NCBI GenBank assembly: GCA_963930645.1
Contig: OZ005652.1
Location: forward strand, 356,731,602-356,795,601
Length of the DNA stretch: 64,000 bases
Reading direction: 5' to 3'
Source: Salticus scenicus
Taxonomy: Eukaryota; Arthropoda; Arachnida; Araneae; Salticidae
In this document: piece after piece, positions 13,289 through 24,869 of the stretch
Layout: every line of letters starts with the position of its first letter
Numbering within the stretch: position 1 is the first letter of the stretch
Notes under the pieces: model-generated
Databases searched by the model: none
The model's input: only the letters and a program-made list of their open reading frames with translations
What the model was told of the DNA's origin: nothing
Program-made: the position numbers and the translations under genes

Positions 13289-13893
13289 AAGTAGCAGAAC
13301 ATTTTAATATGCATTTAGTTTAATGGTTACTGGAAATATATTTTATAAACTTGCTTATAAATGGAATTGCTTATATTCCACTGAGCCCCATTGTAACAAT
13401 TTGTAGCTCAGTGTTGTATTCGCAGAATCTTTTTATTAAATTCAAGTTATCAGTTTGATTTCCAAACTACTTTATCAACCCAATTATTTTTAGTTTAAAT
13501 CAACCACATTTTTCTTTTTTTCATTATAATATTATAGAAATTATTTAATATCACACATTCATTGTTAAAATAAAAAGGGTTGTTTTATTTATTATTTTGA
13601 TGGAGGTGGTCATTTAAAGGATTGGTTATTTACTTTTATAATATTATAATAAATAATAAAAAAATTTCCTTAAAAGTTAGATTTTTAAGATCATAATCTT
13701 TAAATAACAGAACATTTTAATATGCATTTAGTTTGATATTTACTTCAGATATTTTTATATAATTTGCTTAACTACTTATATTCCACTCAGTACCGTTGTA
13801 GCACAAGTATGTAGTATTAGCAGAATCTTTTTAAATTCAAATTATCATTTTAAGTTCCAAACTACTTTTTCAACTGAATTATTATTTTATCTT
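13289..13893. repeat. Direct duplication, two ~200-bp copies 410 bp apart
   Basis: 13289-13497 and 13701-13893 share CAGAACATTTTAATATGCAT, TTATATTCCACT-AG and CAGAATCTTTTTA in the same order and orientation, with moderate divergence. They could be old LTRs of a decayed element or a local duplication; the ~200 bp between them is A/T-rich and has no coding sign. Confidence 0.6.
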
Positions 13894-14454
13894 ACCTGTA
13901 AAATAGAGAAAATATTGTTTTGGGGTAAAATTTTCAAAAGTAAGTTTTAGTTCTATTTACACGATTTGGGGTCCCATGAATCCAAAAATATCATATTTTT
14001 TCACAATTACAATACTTCCCTTACATAATGTATGCTTGGAAAGTAAAAAATAAGAAGAAAATCATTTTAGAGAGGTAGAAAATTCCAATTTATAAAAACT
14101 ATAAAATGTAAAAGCACAAATTTAAAAGAGCAATGCATTCCAAATGACTAATATTTTTTGCTAGGATTTAAGTTGCAAAAAAATCCGATTGAAAATAAGT
14201 TTTCTTTTCTTTTTTTTTTTTTCTTCTAAAGTTTTAATTGCCATACACGATAGTGAGAAAAAATAGATTTTTATGTACTTTGCATTAAATAAGTAAAATG
14301 AGACATGTTTTCTCCCTAAATTCATTAAAATTCTTACAACGGAAAATATTATAGCAAATTCTACCCCTCTCATTTTTCAAAAACTATGTAAATGACTTCT
14401 TTACCCTTACAATATTTTTTTAGACAGAAACAAAGTTGATTTTGTGTAAAATTT

Positions 14455-14950
14455 TCTTATCACTTTATTTTATCTACAATTAAAGAGATTTTCATCGTGT
14501 CCCTGTAAAAAAGCTACAAATGCTAGACTACTAAAATCTAAACAGTTTGTGCAACAGTGAATTATAATAATTGTACAAATTTTCAACTCAGTTGGTAGAG
14601 ATTTTGTACCCTATCGCACTTTAAATAATTTGAGCCCCTGTAAAAACAAGATTCTCTAAAATTCATACAATTTGTGTGAAAGTGATCTGTAACATGCATA
14701 CAAATTTTCAGCTCAATCATATAAGGCATTTAGACGCTATCACACTTTAACAAGTTTAGGCCCATAGACCATAATGTTAAAGAATTTTTTTTTTTTGTGT
14801 GTGTGTCCCTGTAAAAAAAGAAAAGTGCTAGATTGATCAAAATCAATAGGCTTTATGCTATAGTGACAGACTTATAATGTATGTACCAACTTTCAGTTCA
14901 TTTGAACAAAGCATTTAGACGCTATCGTGTTCACTCACATCATCGTCAGA
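14455..14950. repeat. Three diverged ~150-bp tandem units
   Basis: Each unit carries TCCCTGTAAAAA, then a GTG-(A/G)CAG or GTGAAAGTGA stretch, then CAAATTTTCA(A/G)CTCA or close variants, then CTATC(G/A)CACTTTAA or close variants. Tandem order is clear although units are well diverged. Confidence 0.55.
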
Positions 14951-15205
14951 ATATTAAAGATGAGTTCAGATGACCTGGAAACATTCTGAAACACCAAACT
15001 CTCAAATTTTGATTTTTAACATGATTACAGTACTTTAGTAAGGAGAGTATTGTAATCATGTCAAAAATACACAGTGTTCAGAAAGTAAAAATTAAATTAA
15101 TAGATGAAAAAAACTTGGCGTTTACGAAACATCGATTTTTTCACAAAACAATTTATAACTCAAAATCTTTTAGAGATAAATCATTTCTTTCTTTTTTTTT
15201 TTTTC

Positions 15206-15240
<35 letters not shown>

Positions 15241-15382
15241 TATATAGATCTTGGTTAGACGATTCACATCTCAAAAGATTGAAAGATTTTTTCAAAAACT
15301 GAATGAGTTATAAATTTGTTTATTTTATGCATAAAACCATTGCATACCGTGAATTCTAATTATGATTATATTATTTTTAATG

Positions 15383-15860
15383 CATCATTCGAAAGATATT
15401 TTAAAGTACATTTATATTATCGAAAGTGGAATTCGAGATTTCACCTGATTTACACGTTTTGAGGTGTCCTGAATCGGTTTTCTTTTGTATTTCAGCTACT
15501 AATTAAAATAATTTCATATGTAATACATCATTTGAAAGCTTTGTTGATATGGAATTGAACAGTAGATTACAAAAATTTCTACCACCAGATGGCGCTGTAA
15601 TATTTTAAAATTTCAATATTTCAAATTCTAATTAAATTAATCATTCGAAAGATATTTTAAAGTACTTTTATATTATCGAAAGTGGAATTCGAGATTTCAC
15701 CTGATTTACACATTTTAAGGTGTCCTGATTAGGTTTTCTTTTGTATCTCAGCTACTAATTAAAATAATTTCGTAAGTAATACATCATTTGAAAGCTTTGT
15801 TGATTTGGAATCGAGCAGTAGATCACAGAAATTTCTACTGCCAGATGGCGCTGGAATCAG
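15383..15860. repeat. 256-bp tandem duplication
   Basis: TCATTCGAAAGATATTTTAA occurs at 15385 and 15641, and the following ~215 bases (GGAATTCGAGATTTCACC, CAGCTACTAATTAAAATAAT, CCAGATGGCGCTG) match in order at a constant 256-base offset. Confidence 0.8.
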
Positions 15861-16523
15861 TGTTAGATATAAGCAGTCGTTACTCGTATTTTGCAACCAG
15901 ATTTTTCATTTTGACGCCTGGATTTTTCCTCTTCATCTAATAGTTTTCCCGATCCCATCAGACTATAAACAAGTCTATTTCATCGTATTCCTCAATACTG
16001 CGACTGGAGTCATAGATGATTGGCTGTTGAAATCGAGCTTAAAACAGTTTTCAATGGAAGGCTGTGAGTGGTTGTTAGAGAAAAGGCTCTCGAGTTCTAG
16101 AGCTCACCATGCTTAGATTACTCATCGATGTAGCGAGCAACCATTGAACATATTATGGTTTGGAGCGAGTAGCAGTGTTTTCTTATCTTGAGAATTTTAA
16201 ACTCTTACTTCTCCACACTACTCATCAGTTTAGTTTGCTGCTCCACCGAGCGGGACTTTTCTAAAGTCAGAAATTTGAAAGATCATAACATGGTGAGAGA
16301 ACAGACTGTTTCAGGTATTGAAACGGGAAGAGTGCGCCGTGGGGGCTACCGAGCGGGAATTTAGTGCAATTAAATTTTTCAATAAAGCTATTTTCACACT
16401 ATGTCAATAAGCTGTGTTAAGACCTGAAACAGGAAAAAGGTGCCGCAGGCGCCACCGAGCAGGAGTTTCGTAAAGTCGGATTTTTCAAGGGTCGCAAACC
16501 AGCTGGTCGCCGAAGGCGGCTAG
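15861..16523 (+). mobile_element. Helitron-like 3' end region
   Basis: The right end reads GTCGCCGAAGGCGGCTAG followed by T: a 6-bp stem (GTCGCC/GGCGGC, one wobble pair) with loop GAA, directly followed by CTAG (16520-16523) and a host T. Hairpin plus CTRR followed by T is the Helitron 3' signature. Upstream are three imperfect repeats with CACCGAGC(A/G)GGA and a TAAAGTC-like word at about 110-130-base spacing. No TC-type 5' end was located, so the left limit given here is arbitrary. The 103-codon frame at 15805-16116 has no recognised domain. Confidence 0.5.
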
Positions 16524-16884
16524 TATATATATATAAATTGAAAAAGCACTACACAACTGGCGATAAAAAGTAATAATTACAAAATTTTGAATAAACACCA
16601 TAAAATGCAAGAATTGGCAACAATTGTTTTGGGTCAAAAGAAAACGCAACTTTTTGTCAGGCGAACCAAGCAGCAATGCACCTTTCCAATATATTCAATA
16701 TTAAAATGATGAATATTGTAAGGAATAAATATAAATAGTACTTGTTTTTATGTAATTTTAGGTGTTAATTTATTTTTCGAAGTGAGACCCTTACACGTGG
16801 TGTGGAGATTCTGCAAAATTCAATTTTTCCGGAACCGAAATTACATTAGTGCGGCCCGTACGTGAATGCAGCCCATATGCTGGT

Positions 16885-16891
16885 TTTTACA

Positions 16892-16934
<43 letters not shown>
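16885..16934. repeat. (TA)n microsatellite
   Basis: Pure TA run of over 40 bases. Confidence 0.9.
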
Positions 16935-16937
<3 letters not shown>

Positions 16938-17329
16938 AGTAATTGTCTCTCAGTAAAATCACGTTTGTTATGAGCCAAAGTAATTTTATTTTAAGCAGCT
17001 GATTTTTATATCCGACAAATATTCCCAAACTGTAGAAAAAATATTTCCTCTACTAATTTGGAAAGAAATTTCAAAATGTAACAATAAGTAGAACTAATAA
17101 ACATGATTTAAATTTCAAAAGATATTTAACTAATTATTAATTGAAAATTAATAAATTAATACTGTATAAAATTAAGAAACACATACTACACATCGAATTA
17201 ATTAATATTTCTACATTAATTAAATATTAGGCTTCTAAAAAAATTATTAGTGTTTTTTTTTTTTTTTTTTTGACGGAGAATTAAGCGTTTAAATCTTTAC
17301 AAATATTTCAAAATTGCTGGAAGTGTATT

Positions 17330-17720
17330 TCATTTTGTATTAGTTTTTTTTTTCATATAAAAATAAATTTAAGTGCACAGTGTGAAGTGCATATAGTTTA
17401 TAAACAAACACAGGGCTATCCAAAAGTAAGTTAAATATTGTTTTCTATTATATGTGCTGCTCTTTTTGCTAAATTTTACTACCATGTTGATGAACACTGC
17501 TCAGGAAGGATAATTAATTTATTTTACCCATACTATAAACAAAGTATTTTTTTTTTTTTTTTAGTTCTATTTTCATCTCTGGCTTTTCTTTTTGTTTAAT
17601 ATCATGTTTTGAAGCACACTGAATCTGAAAAACCAATTTTTAACAGTTGATGCGTATCTGTTATCAGTATAACTACAAAACAAATAACTGCAGGAAATTC
17701 AAATTTGGTATTTTGAAGTT
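17330..17720 (+). repeat. Fragment of the large dispersed repeat (third copy)
   Basis: Collinear with part of the repeat found at 37.3-42.9 kb (inverse) and 52-60 kb (direct): shared landmarks are ATAGTTTATA-ACA-A-ACAGGG at 17390-17416, GAACACTGCTCAGGA at 17497, AATATCATGTTTTGA at 17600 and GCAGGAAATTCAAATTTGGTATT at 17691. It carries neither Helitron, so it is another empty-site comparison. Confidence 0.6.
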
Positions 17721-18580
17721 TGTATTAGGTCGCTACTTTTAAAATTTGATTAAAATTGGTAAGTTTCAATGCAAATTAATAACAGTCTTATTTATATACA
17801 CATATATAGAGGGAGTAGACATTATAATTGAATGGGAGGATTGAGAAGACTTTAGTCTAGCCCCCCCCCCCAACCCACACACAATATTAATTGTGAGGGG
17901 GGCTGAATTTATAATTTGACCAACAGTTTTTTATTATTTCTTTCTTTTTTTTTTTTTTTAAATTAATTTCTTAATGACATTACCTGAAGAAAAAATTTAC
18001 AAAATTTGATAAATTTCATCTTTGGAGAGCCATTTTATGGTTCAAAATCTTAATTAGAGCTGAACCGAGAGTATATACTCTGTATATACCTGGTACTCGT
18101 CCAAATTTGGGCTAAGTATTTGGCCAATACAGAGTAGTCCTGAGAATTTCATTATTTTTATGCATTATTGAAAGAAATGTGTTAATGAGAGATATTTATT
18201 TTATAAACAAACTACAAAATTATGAATATATAAATACAGAGTCATAATTAAACTATTTGGTATAACATTCTGCAGTTAAAACGGCAAGTAGATTGCCAGC
18301 AAACTTGGTATAAAGACGATTAATGATAATGAAATATTTAAGAAGAAAAAACCTTAATGTATTTTTTACAGAAAATTTTAGTTATACTTTTGTGCAAATA
18401 AAAATAAGAAAAGAATAATTTTGAATTTAAAGAAAAATATATTACTCTAAAATGCCATTCAAGCTCCCCCTCAATGGTCAGGAAAATCGGGATATATTAG
18501 GAAGGGGTGGCTAAATGGTAAAAATACAGAAATTAACATGCATTTGTTGTATAAAAAAAGGTTTAATAACAAAGCATATA

Positions 18581-19086
18581 CAGTCAAACCTCGTTAACAT
18601 GAATTAATTTTAATATGAACTGTTTCCACAGTCCTCATCAAAATGAAGATTAGTTTATACAGTTGAATCTTGTTAATGCGAATCTCAAGCAGTGGCATCT
18701 CCAGAAAAAAATTCAGGGGGGGGGGGGGGAGTGAAGGCAGGCACAGCCTGAAAATAATAATAATAATAAATAATAACCACTTCACCGGCCACTGTAGCAT
18801 GTGGAAGGCTAAGTTTCCCCCGAGTTATCTCGGGATGGTCGGTGAAGTGGTTAAATAAAATTTTCTGATAGCATAGTTTGATAGTTTTAAAGTTTTAAAG
18901 TAAAAGGGAAAAATAAAAAAAATGCTTATTAGAATTTTACAGGAGAAGGGGGGGGGGTTGCCCTATTGTGCCAACACCCATGATTTCAAGAAGAATAAAA
19001 AAAACTGTTCATATTATCAGTAGCTCAGAAATTAATCTTCATTTTGACAGGGATTGTGGAAACAGTTCATGTTAAAATTAATTCAA
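18581..19086. repeat. Inverted repeat with CAGTCAAACCTCG terminus
   Basis: Starts after TA with CAGTCAAACCTCGTTAACAT, a pogo/Tc1-like end. The segment 18590-18655 (ACTGTTTCCACAGTCC, CAAAATGAAGATTA) recurs inverted at 19025-19086. A second, similar terminus (ACAGTTGAATCTTGTTAAT) lies at 18659. A G run at 18717-18729 and a G run at 18949-18957 are inside. It probably represents nested decayed MITEs. Confidence 0.45.
18775..18852. mobile_element. 78-bp miniature foldback
   Basis: Ends are 17-bp inverted repeats matching at 16 positions (AACCACTTCACCGGCCA against TGGTCGGTGAAGTGGTT), and the centre contains CCCGAG-TTAT-CTCGGG, a second 6-bp perfect stem. It is less A/T-rich than its surroundings. 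No protein coding. Confidence 0.55.
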
Positions 19087-19553
19087 GAAAAATGCTTATA
19101 ATGCTCCGAGGGTATATAAGTATATATCAAGCCAGTGCATGTTTTGAAACTTAATTTTTGTATTTTTTGATAAATTTATATGAAATTTTGATACAACAAA
19201 AACTTTTTAACATATTGAAAACAGAAAAATAACAGTAATAAAAGTTTATGCATGAATATTGAAACTATTGCGATTAAATTTTAAAATTTCATGAAAAATT
19301 CTCAGTGTTCCAAGGATGCATAATAAGTATATATCTGGTTGATGGATGTTTACAAACTTAATTTTCTTGTTTTTCGATAATGTTATATGAAATTTTGGTA
19401 AAATGCAATCACTATAACATATTGATAACAACAACAATAATAATAATAAATAATATAAGTAAAGTAACAGTGATAAAAGTTCATGCATGAAAAATTCATA
19501 TAAATTTATCAAAAAATAAGAAAATTAAGTTTTAAAACATCCATCAATTCAAC

Positions 19554-19860
19554 TTACTTATTATATTAGCAGGAGACTTGGCGTTGGAATATTAAAACAG
19601 GAATAAACTACTACGTCAGAAACGCCAAAGAAAAATTATTGAGGTGCATACAGCTGTTTCGGTAGCCTAAAGCGTACCGTCATCAGTGCAAAAAAAAAAA
19701 AAAAAAAAAAAAAAAAATGAATTTTTTTTTTTTTTTTTTTTTTTTTTTTGCACTGATGACGGTACGCTTTAGGCTACCGAAACAGCTGTATGCACCTCAA
19801 TAATTTTTCTTTGGCGTTTCTGACGTAGTAGTTTATTCCTGTTTTAATTACTTATTATAT
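19554..19860. mobile_element. Palindromic poly(A)/poly(T) retro-insertion with 13-bp TSD
   Basis: TTACTTATTATAT flanks the insert on both sides (19554-19566 and 19848-19860). The insert is an essentially perfect palindrome from 19591 to 19848: each arm is ~95 bp (containing AACGCCAAAGAAAAATTATT and GTACCGTCATCAGTGC) ending in ~29 A on the left and ~30 T on the right, with only TGAA between. Two identical 3' fragments of a poly(A) retroelement therefore sit tail to tail in one insertion. The source element is not identified. Confidence 0.8.
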
Positions 19861-20041
19861 ACCCTCGGAGTGTCATTTTTATCAGAAACATCACTAATTT
19901 TTTCATAAATTCTTATACAATAAATCTTACCAGCCTAATAATAAAGTTAATGTTATATTACAATTTATTCATAAAATTAATTTAAAAAACAACAGAGTGA
20001 TTTCAAAAAATATTTTCACAGCTTCAATCTATTTAATATTA

Positions 20042-20858
20042 CTAGCAGGCTTTGCTGGTCAATACATTTAAATGAATTTTAAAAAGAATCAATATTTTTT
20101 ATACCATTCTACTAATTAAAACTAAAAATAAAATACATTAAAATTGCTTAAAAACTACGCTTCAGGCATTCGCTGACTTCAGCAGTGACTTCTTAACCAC
20201 AATGTCTTGGTACTGGATAATTTAATTTATAGAAATGTCAATAATACATGAAAAACTGCATTAGTCATTTTCTTTTTGATAATAAACAGAATGAAAAATG
20301 CATAGGATATTTTATATGAAGATAATTTGCATAAATAGATAAATTTTAAAAAATGCTTTACCTTTTTTTCCCACTTGCATTTGCATTACAAAAATATTTA
20401 AAATAAAATTGAGAAAAATTCTGTAAAATCATTGAATGAAAGAGCTTGGACCTTTTGGCAGAATTTGAAATTTGGCACTGAAGTAGCTCAGACGTTTCTC
20501 ACCAAAATGTTTACTTATGCCATTCAGATACCCATATCAACTCATCGCCGAAATGACAAAATATTAAATTATATATAACTAATATTTATTTTCATATTTT
20601 AATTAATTAAAAGAAAATTTTGCAATGTAATATCTTCAATAACTTGATGCATATAATGTTCACACAAAAAACGAACAATTTCTAGAGCTCTTTTAAAAAG
20701 TATAACATCTATGCAGTATCTTTTTAAAAAAATCATCAGTTTTTACTAAAAAAAATGGCCAACTCTCATCATCAAAGTAGTTAAATTTAGACCAATCAAA
20801 AATAGGAGTCGTCAACCCGGATGTGCTCCTGGCAAACTCTTTGCTTTATTTATATAGA
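20042..20858 (-). mobile_element. Complete 817-bp non-autonomous Helitron
   Basis: On the minus strand it starts TCTATATAAATAAAGC at 20858 after a host A and ends in AGCAAAGCCTGCTAG at 20042 before a host T: TC start, 3' hairpin, CTAG, A/T insertion and no target duplication. The 3' end resembles those of the Helitrons at 48055, 52555 and 56013, and an internal block (GCACTGAAGTAGCTCAGACG, 20475) matches one inside two of those. That block lies in opposite polarity relative to the ends. No Rep/helicase coding. Confidence 0.8.
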
Positions 20859-20869
20859 TTGTTATACAA

Positions 20870-22182
20870 GGTTTGAGAGATTAAAATAAAATAGCCTGAA
20901 ATTTCAATAAATAAGAAAGTTAGTATAAAAAAAAGACAAACTTACCAGAATCATGCCAATGTCACGACTTGTTAATAAAATTTACTTCACAGTATCTAAG
21001 ATTTGGAAAAAAAAAAAATGTGGTAAACAAACATGAAAGATCCTGGTGCCTTTTTACAAGACTTAAAATTTCACTTATAACATTAAAAAGTTTATTTCCG
21101 ACTAGCAAATAGATTGCTGTAATTCATCTTTGGCTTAAAATTTTACAATATTGCGATGCAATAACAATAATTTTAAGCTTATCCCCGAGTAGCCAGTTTT
21201 GACACTGATCAAACACATTATAAATATTACTAAACATATAAAATTGAAAACTCACATCATAATATATTGTACATTTTAGACAAATTCTCTCATTATCTTG
21301 TTAATGTTGTCTATACCATCATCTGTTATCAAGGTTTCAATACGATGAATATTGTCAAACTCAATTTTAGTTCAGAAAGTATAAATGAATAGTTTATGTT
21401 CATCCATTTGAATGAACAATCTTAGTTTCATACTTAATTCTTATTTATCACTGTAATTCAAAATACAATATTTTCTGATTTTTTCCTTATTTTAAATTTT
21501 ATAATTGAACATTGTTTATTATATTCGCTGCAAAATATTCAATGCGGATATGAATAACTCACAACATTTATAAAAGATAACGATATCTACAATCATTACA
21601 TTTACTACTTCTGCAAACGAGTTAAAATAGTAGGTAAAAATAACTCGCAATTTCTTTCTCCTAAGATTTTAGAGCTTTTGGCTTTTATTATTTATGAGAT
21701 ATGAAAAATACGTTCCTTACAGAATAACTATGCAACACTGGCTTGGAAAATAGTAACTAAGCCTAACACTATGAATATTTTTTTACCTTCTATATTATTT
21801 AAACTTAGCACCGGAGGGTATCACAAAGTTTATAATTACAATTATATTCTCCAATTTATATTAAAATTAGTGAGTACTTTGACTTTTTTAAAATCAAAAT
21901 GCATTTACCATACAGATTAAGCCTAAACGTGCGAATCATAAAATAACAAATTTCCGAAGAAACATTCTTAACTGAAGTAAGTATGAAACACCAAACATAT
22001 TTATAATTTTATAAAAAGTCAATACAATATTCTCTTTTAATTTTTTTGAGAAGTATGAGAGCATGTAATAAGAAGAAAATTCCTTACCTAAATGAATTAG
22101 CAACCGATTAAAATATATGAAAATATCGAAAACAAAATCACTGCTACACGAGCTTCGCTTCTGGCTTGTAAACAAACAATGC
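20870..22182. other. A/T-rich DNA, no gene seen
   Basis: No homopolymer blocks of note, no repeats recognised and only short random frames (for example 79 codons on the minus strand at 21936-22175). Confidence 0.5.
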
Positions 22183-22569
22183 GGTTGGTTCAGTTAGCGG
22201 TTACGGGTTACGGCTAGCAAAGCAATGTCTGATGTTCATTCGATAACATTTCGATACTTCAGAAAGAATGTCAAAAAATTAACATGTTTCTGACATCAGA
22301 TCAGTATCATATCATATTTTGGACAGGTTAGTGTGGTGTCATAAATATGTCATGTTTTAGTTATCGTTTCGATAACAAATATTTATACAGAAATTGCATG
22401 TCATAAAGTCGGTATGTTTTCGATATTTTAAAGACATCGATTAGATGATATAACTTTTTTTTATCGTGAAAAGGTACCTAAATGTTACGCGAAAATCGAT
22501 ACATCTGACAAGTCTGACATATCTGACATCATTTTGTTATGTTTCCGACACGGCTGTGTTTGCTGGGTA
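22183..22569 (-). repeat. CGATA-rich repeat with CTGTGTTTGCTGGGT end
   Basis: Dense in TCGATA/TATCGA and TCTGACA words (22240-22550) and closed by CTGTGTTTGCTGGGT (22555-22569), the complement of the start of the block at 8556. Same family, opposite orientation; only one terminus is visible. Confidence 0.45.
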
Positions 22570-23061
22570 TGATTCCATGCATCTTATCTGGTTAGATCAA
22601 CTAGATAACACGTTACGTGACTGTACGTTTAATTAGAAATGAAATAAAAGAATAAGAATTATAACCCGAATAAAGAATCAATATAAATTGAAATTCAGTT
22701 TCATTGAGAGCAGTCTCTGCTAAAACACAGTTAATCCCTACTATACTATGCGACGTGCTCCGCATTCTCAGAAATGAATACTCAATTTTCACGAAATTTT
22801 CTTCAATTTTCACGAAACCGTATCCAGGGATATATTCCGAGCGAATATTTCGTCAAATTGAGAAAATTACTTTCTTCACTTGTTTGAACATACGAATTTC
22901 GTCAAAAGTAAACATACATTTTTTCAGCCTAGTTTCGTGATACAGAATAAAATACAAATTATAAAATTATAACATTACCTGCAAGTTCGTTGCTTTAGAC
23001 ATTAAATCCTAATTATATTTAATGAAAATAAAAATAAAACAGAGAAAACAAATAAAAGTCA

Positions 23062-23271
23062 ATTGGACATTATTTTGACAGCTTTGAGACCTATCGCTAC
23101 AATGACTTATGTCTCAATTGATCCATATTTTTACAGAAATTCGCAGAAAAAAACGCACACAATATTTTGTACATATAGGACATCACAACCATCCATGCCC
23201 GCACCGGGATTCGAAACAGAGACCTGGGAATCCGGAAGGCAGCGCCCTACCGATCGAACCACCAGGCCGGC
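23062..23271 (-). mobile_element. tRNA-derived SINE with 12-bp TSD
   Basis: The minus strand starts at 23271 with GCCGGCCTGGTGGTTCGATC (A-box-like TGGTTCGATCGGTAGGGCG) and has the B box GTTTCGAATCCC about 55 bases on, followed by a GGTGCGGGCATGGATG body. The 210-bp insert is bracketed by perfect AAATAAAAGTCA repeats (23050-23061, 23272-23283). The 3' end is not poly(A). It sits downstream of the Pao gag remnant and so inserted after that element arrived. Not a functional tRNA: no complete cloverleaf. Confidence 0.8.
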
Positions 23272-23398
23272 AAATAAAAGTCATTGTAACGTAAAGTCGA
23301 AACAACCCAGGAAAAAAAATCAATATGGCGGTAATGAAAGCTAGCATATTCTATTGTGAGTAAACAGTTTCGTCAAATATTTGAGATTTCACGTTTCC

Positions 23399-24869
23399 TC
23401 AAAAATCACGTGATCGCTTGACGAAATGGTTGTCAAAAACAACGAAATTAAGCCCGAGGATGTCTGAATCGTCAAAATTGAGTATAATATTTCTGAGAAT
23501 GCGTAAGCTCAAATTTAGTCGCTTAGAACATTTCTTTGTAATTAATGAATTTTGACTAGCATTATCTATCATTGCTTTACAATGCATAATTTTACCTTTA
23601 CTTGATTTAACTTTAAATAATGCTGTAGATAATAAGACATTACTCGGATAAAATTGAGCACTATTTGAAACCGAAGTTTCTGACGATACATGATTCGTCC
23701 TTTCAGAATTTTGAATTATAACATAAACATGAAGTAAGGTGTGATGTTTTTCTGCACAATTTTTACAATTGATGTTTATCCCACATTTCTCCCGCCTATG
23801 GTTTTGGCGTAAGCAATTTTGACATAATTTATTTAACTCAACGGATTTCCATCTTTCTTTAACCGGTTTTGAATTAAATGCCGGACATTTAAATACCGCA
23901 TGTCGCTCATTACAAAGAATGCACATACTTTCGTTTCACAATTGTACTAGGTGCATTATTTGTTTTCTTCGAATTAGTGAATTTTACTTCTGGTTTACAT
24001 TTTTTCTCTTCAACACCGCGCGCTTAGCGCTCAACGAATTTCCTAAAAGGATTAAGATCCGGTAATTTATCACTATCTATTATTAGTTCCCATCTCTGTT
24101 TTAACGATTCATCCAATTTCCCCATCATGAATTTGATTATAACTAAGTCACTTAACACATTAGAATCCAAACCCAAAATTTTTAAATTTCTGATGGCTTC
24201 ATTACAAATATCTAATAACTCAAGTAAAGTTTTAGCATTGTTTGCTTTTACAATTTCCATACAAGATATTTTGTTAATTTTACTCAATGCTAACTGTTTT
24301 TTACTTTCATATCTTTAATTTAATATTTCCCAACATTGATCTAAATTTTCATCATTTAAAATGAATCCTCGAATTAATTTAACTGCATTTCCGCAAACTG
24401 ATGAATGTAAATATTGCAGCTTTTCAATTTTGGATAATTGATTATTATTTAGAATTGTCGAATTAAAAATCTCCTTAAAAGAAACCCAAATTTCGGTTTC
24501 ACCGAAGAATTTTGGGAGATCAAATTTTGGTAATTTAATAATAGAGGATTTACTGTTTTTCTCTTCTTTATTCTCCGCGTGAATATCTGAACCATACGCA
24601 TTTACTTCTATTTTATTTTCTAACTCCACTGTAATTCGAAAACAACACCCCTATGTCTTAAATACATATCCTTGTAATCCTCATTCTCTTTAACGGATAT
24701 TTTTTTTAATATGTCTGCGATTTCATGATCATACTATTGAACTTTGGTTTTTTAATAATTTAACTTTGGATTGCTCATCTTTACTACACACTTTTACTCT
24801 ATCTCTAAAACTATCGACCTCTTTACATAAATTTTCAAATAACAAAACTTGCTTCGATAATTTCGGCAT
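23399..24869 (-). pseudogene. Bel/Pao-family gag, broken
   Basis: Read from 24869 downward. The N-terminal part (MPKLSKQVLLFENLCKEVD) is open to about 24740. After a frameshift, 24629-24316 has the DUF1759-like core LPKFDLPKFFGETEIWVSF with KIEKLQYLHSSVCG. One in-frame TAA (about 24316) separates it from RYESKKQLALSKINKI and then ICNEAIRNLKILG..MMGKLDESLKQRWEL. Another stop at 24024 and a frameshift near 23930 precede three zinc-binding knuckles: CILCNERHAVFKC, CQNCLRQNHRREKC and CKNCAEKHHTLLH. The tail (AMIDNASQNSLITKK) resembles the retropepsin D-S/T-G motif of Pao elements but reads DNA, so the catalytic motif is lost. Domain order DUF1759, zinc knuckles, protease is characteristic of Bel/Pao. 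Gag would package element RNA in cytoplasmic particles; this copy cannot. Confidence 0.85.
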
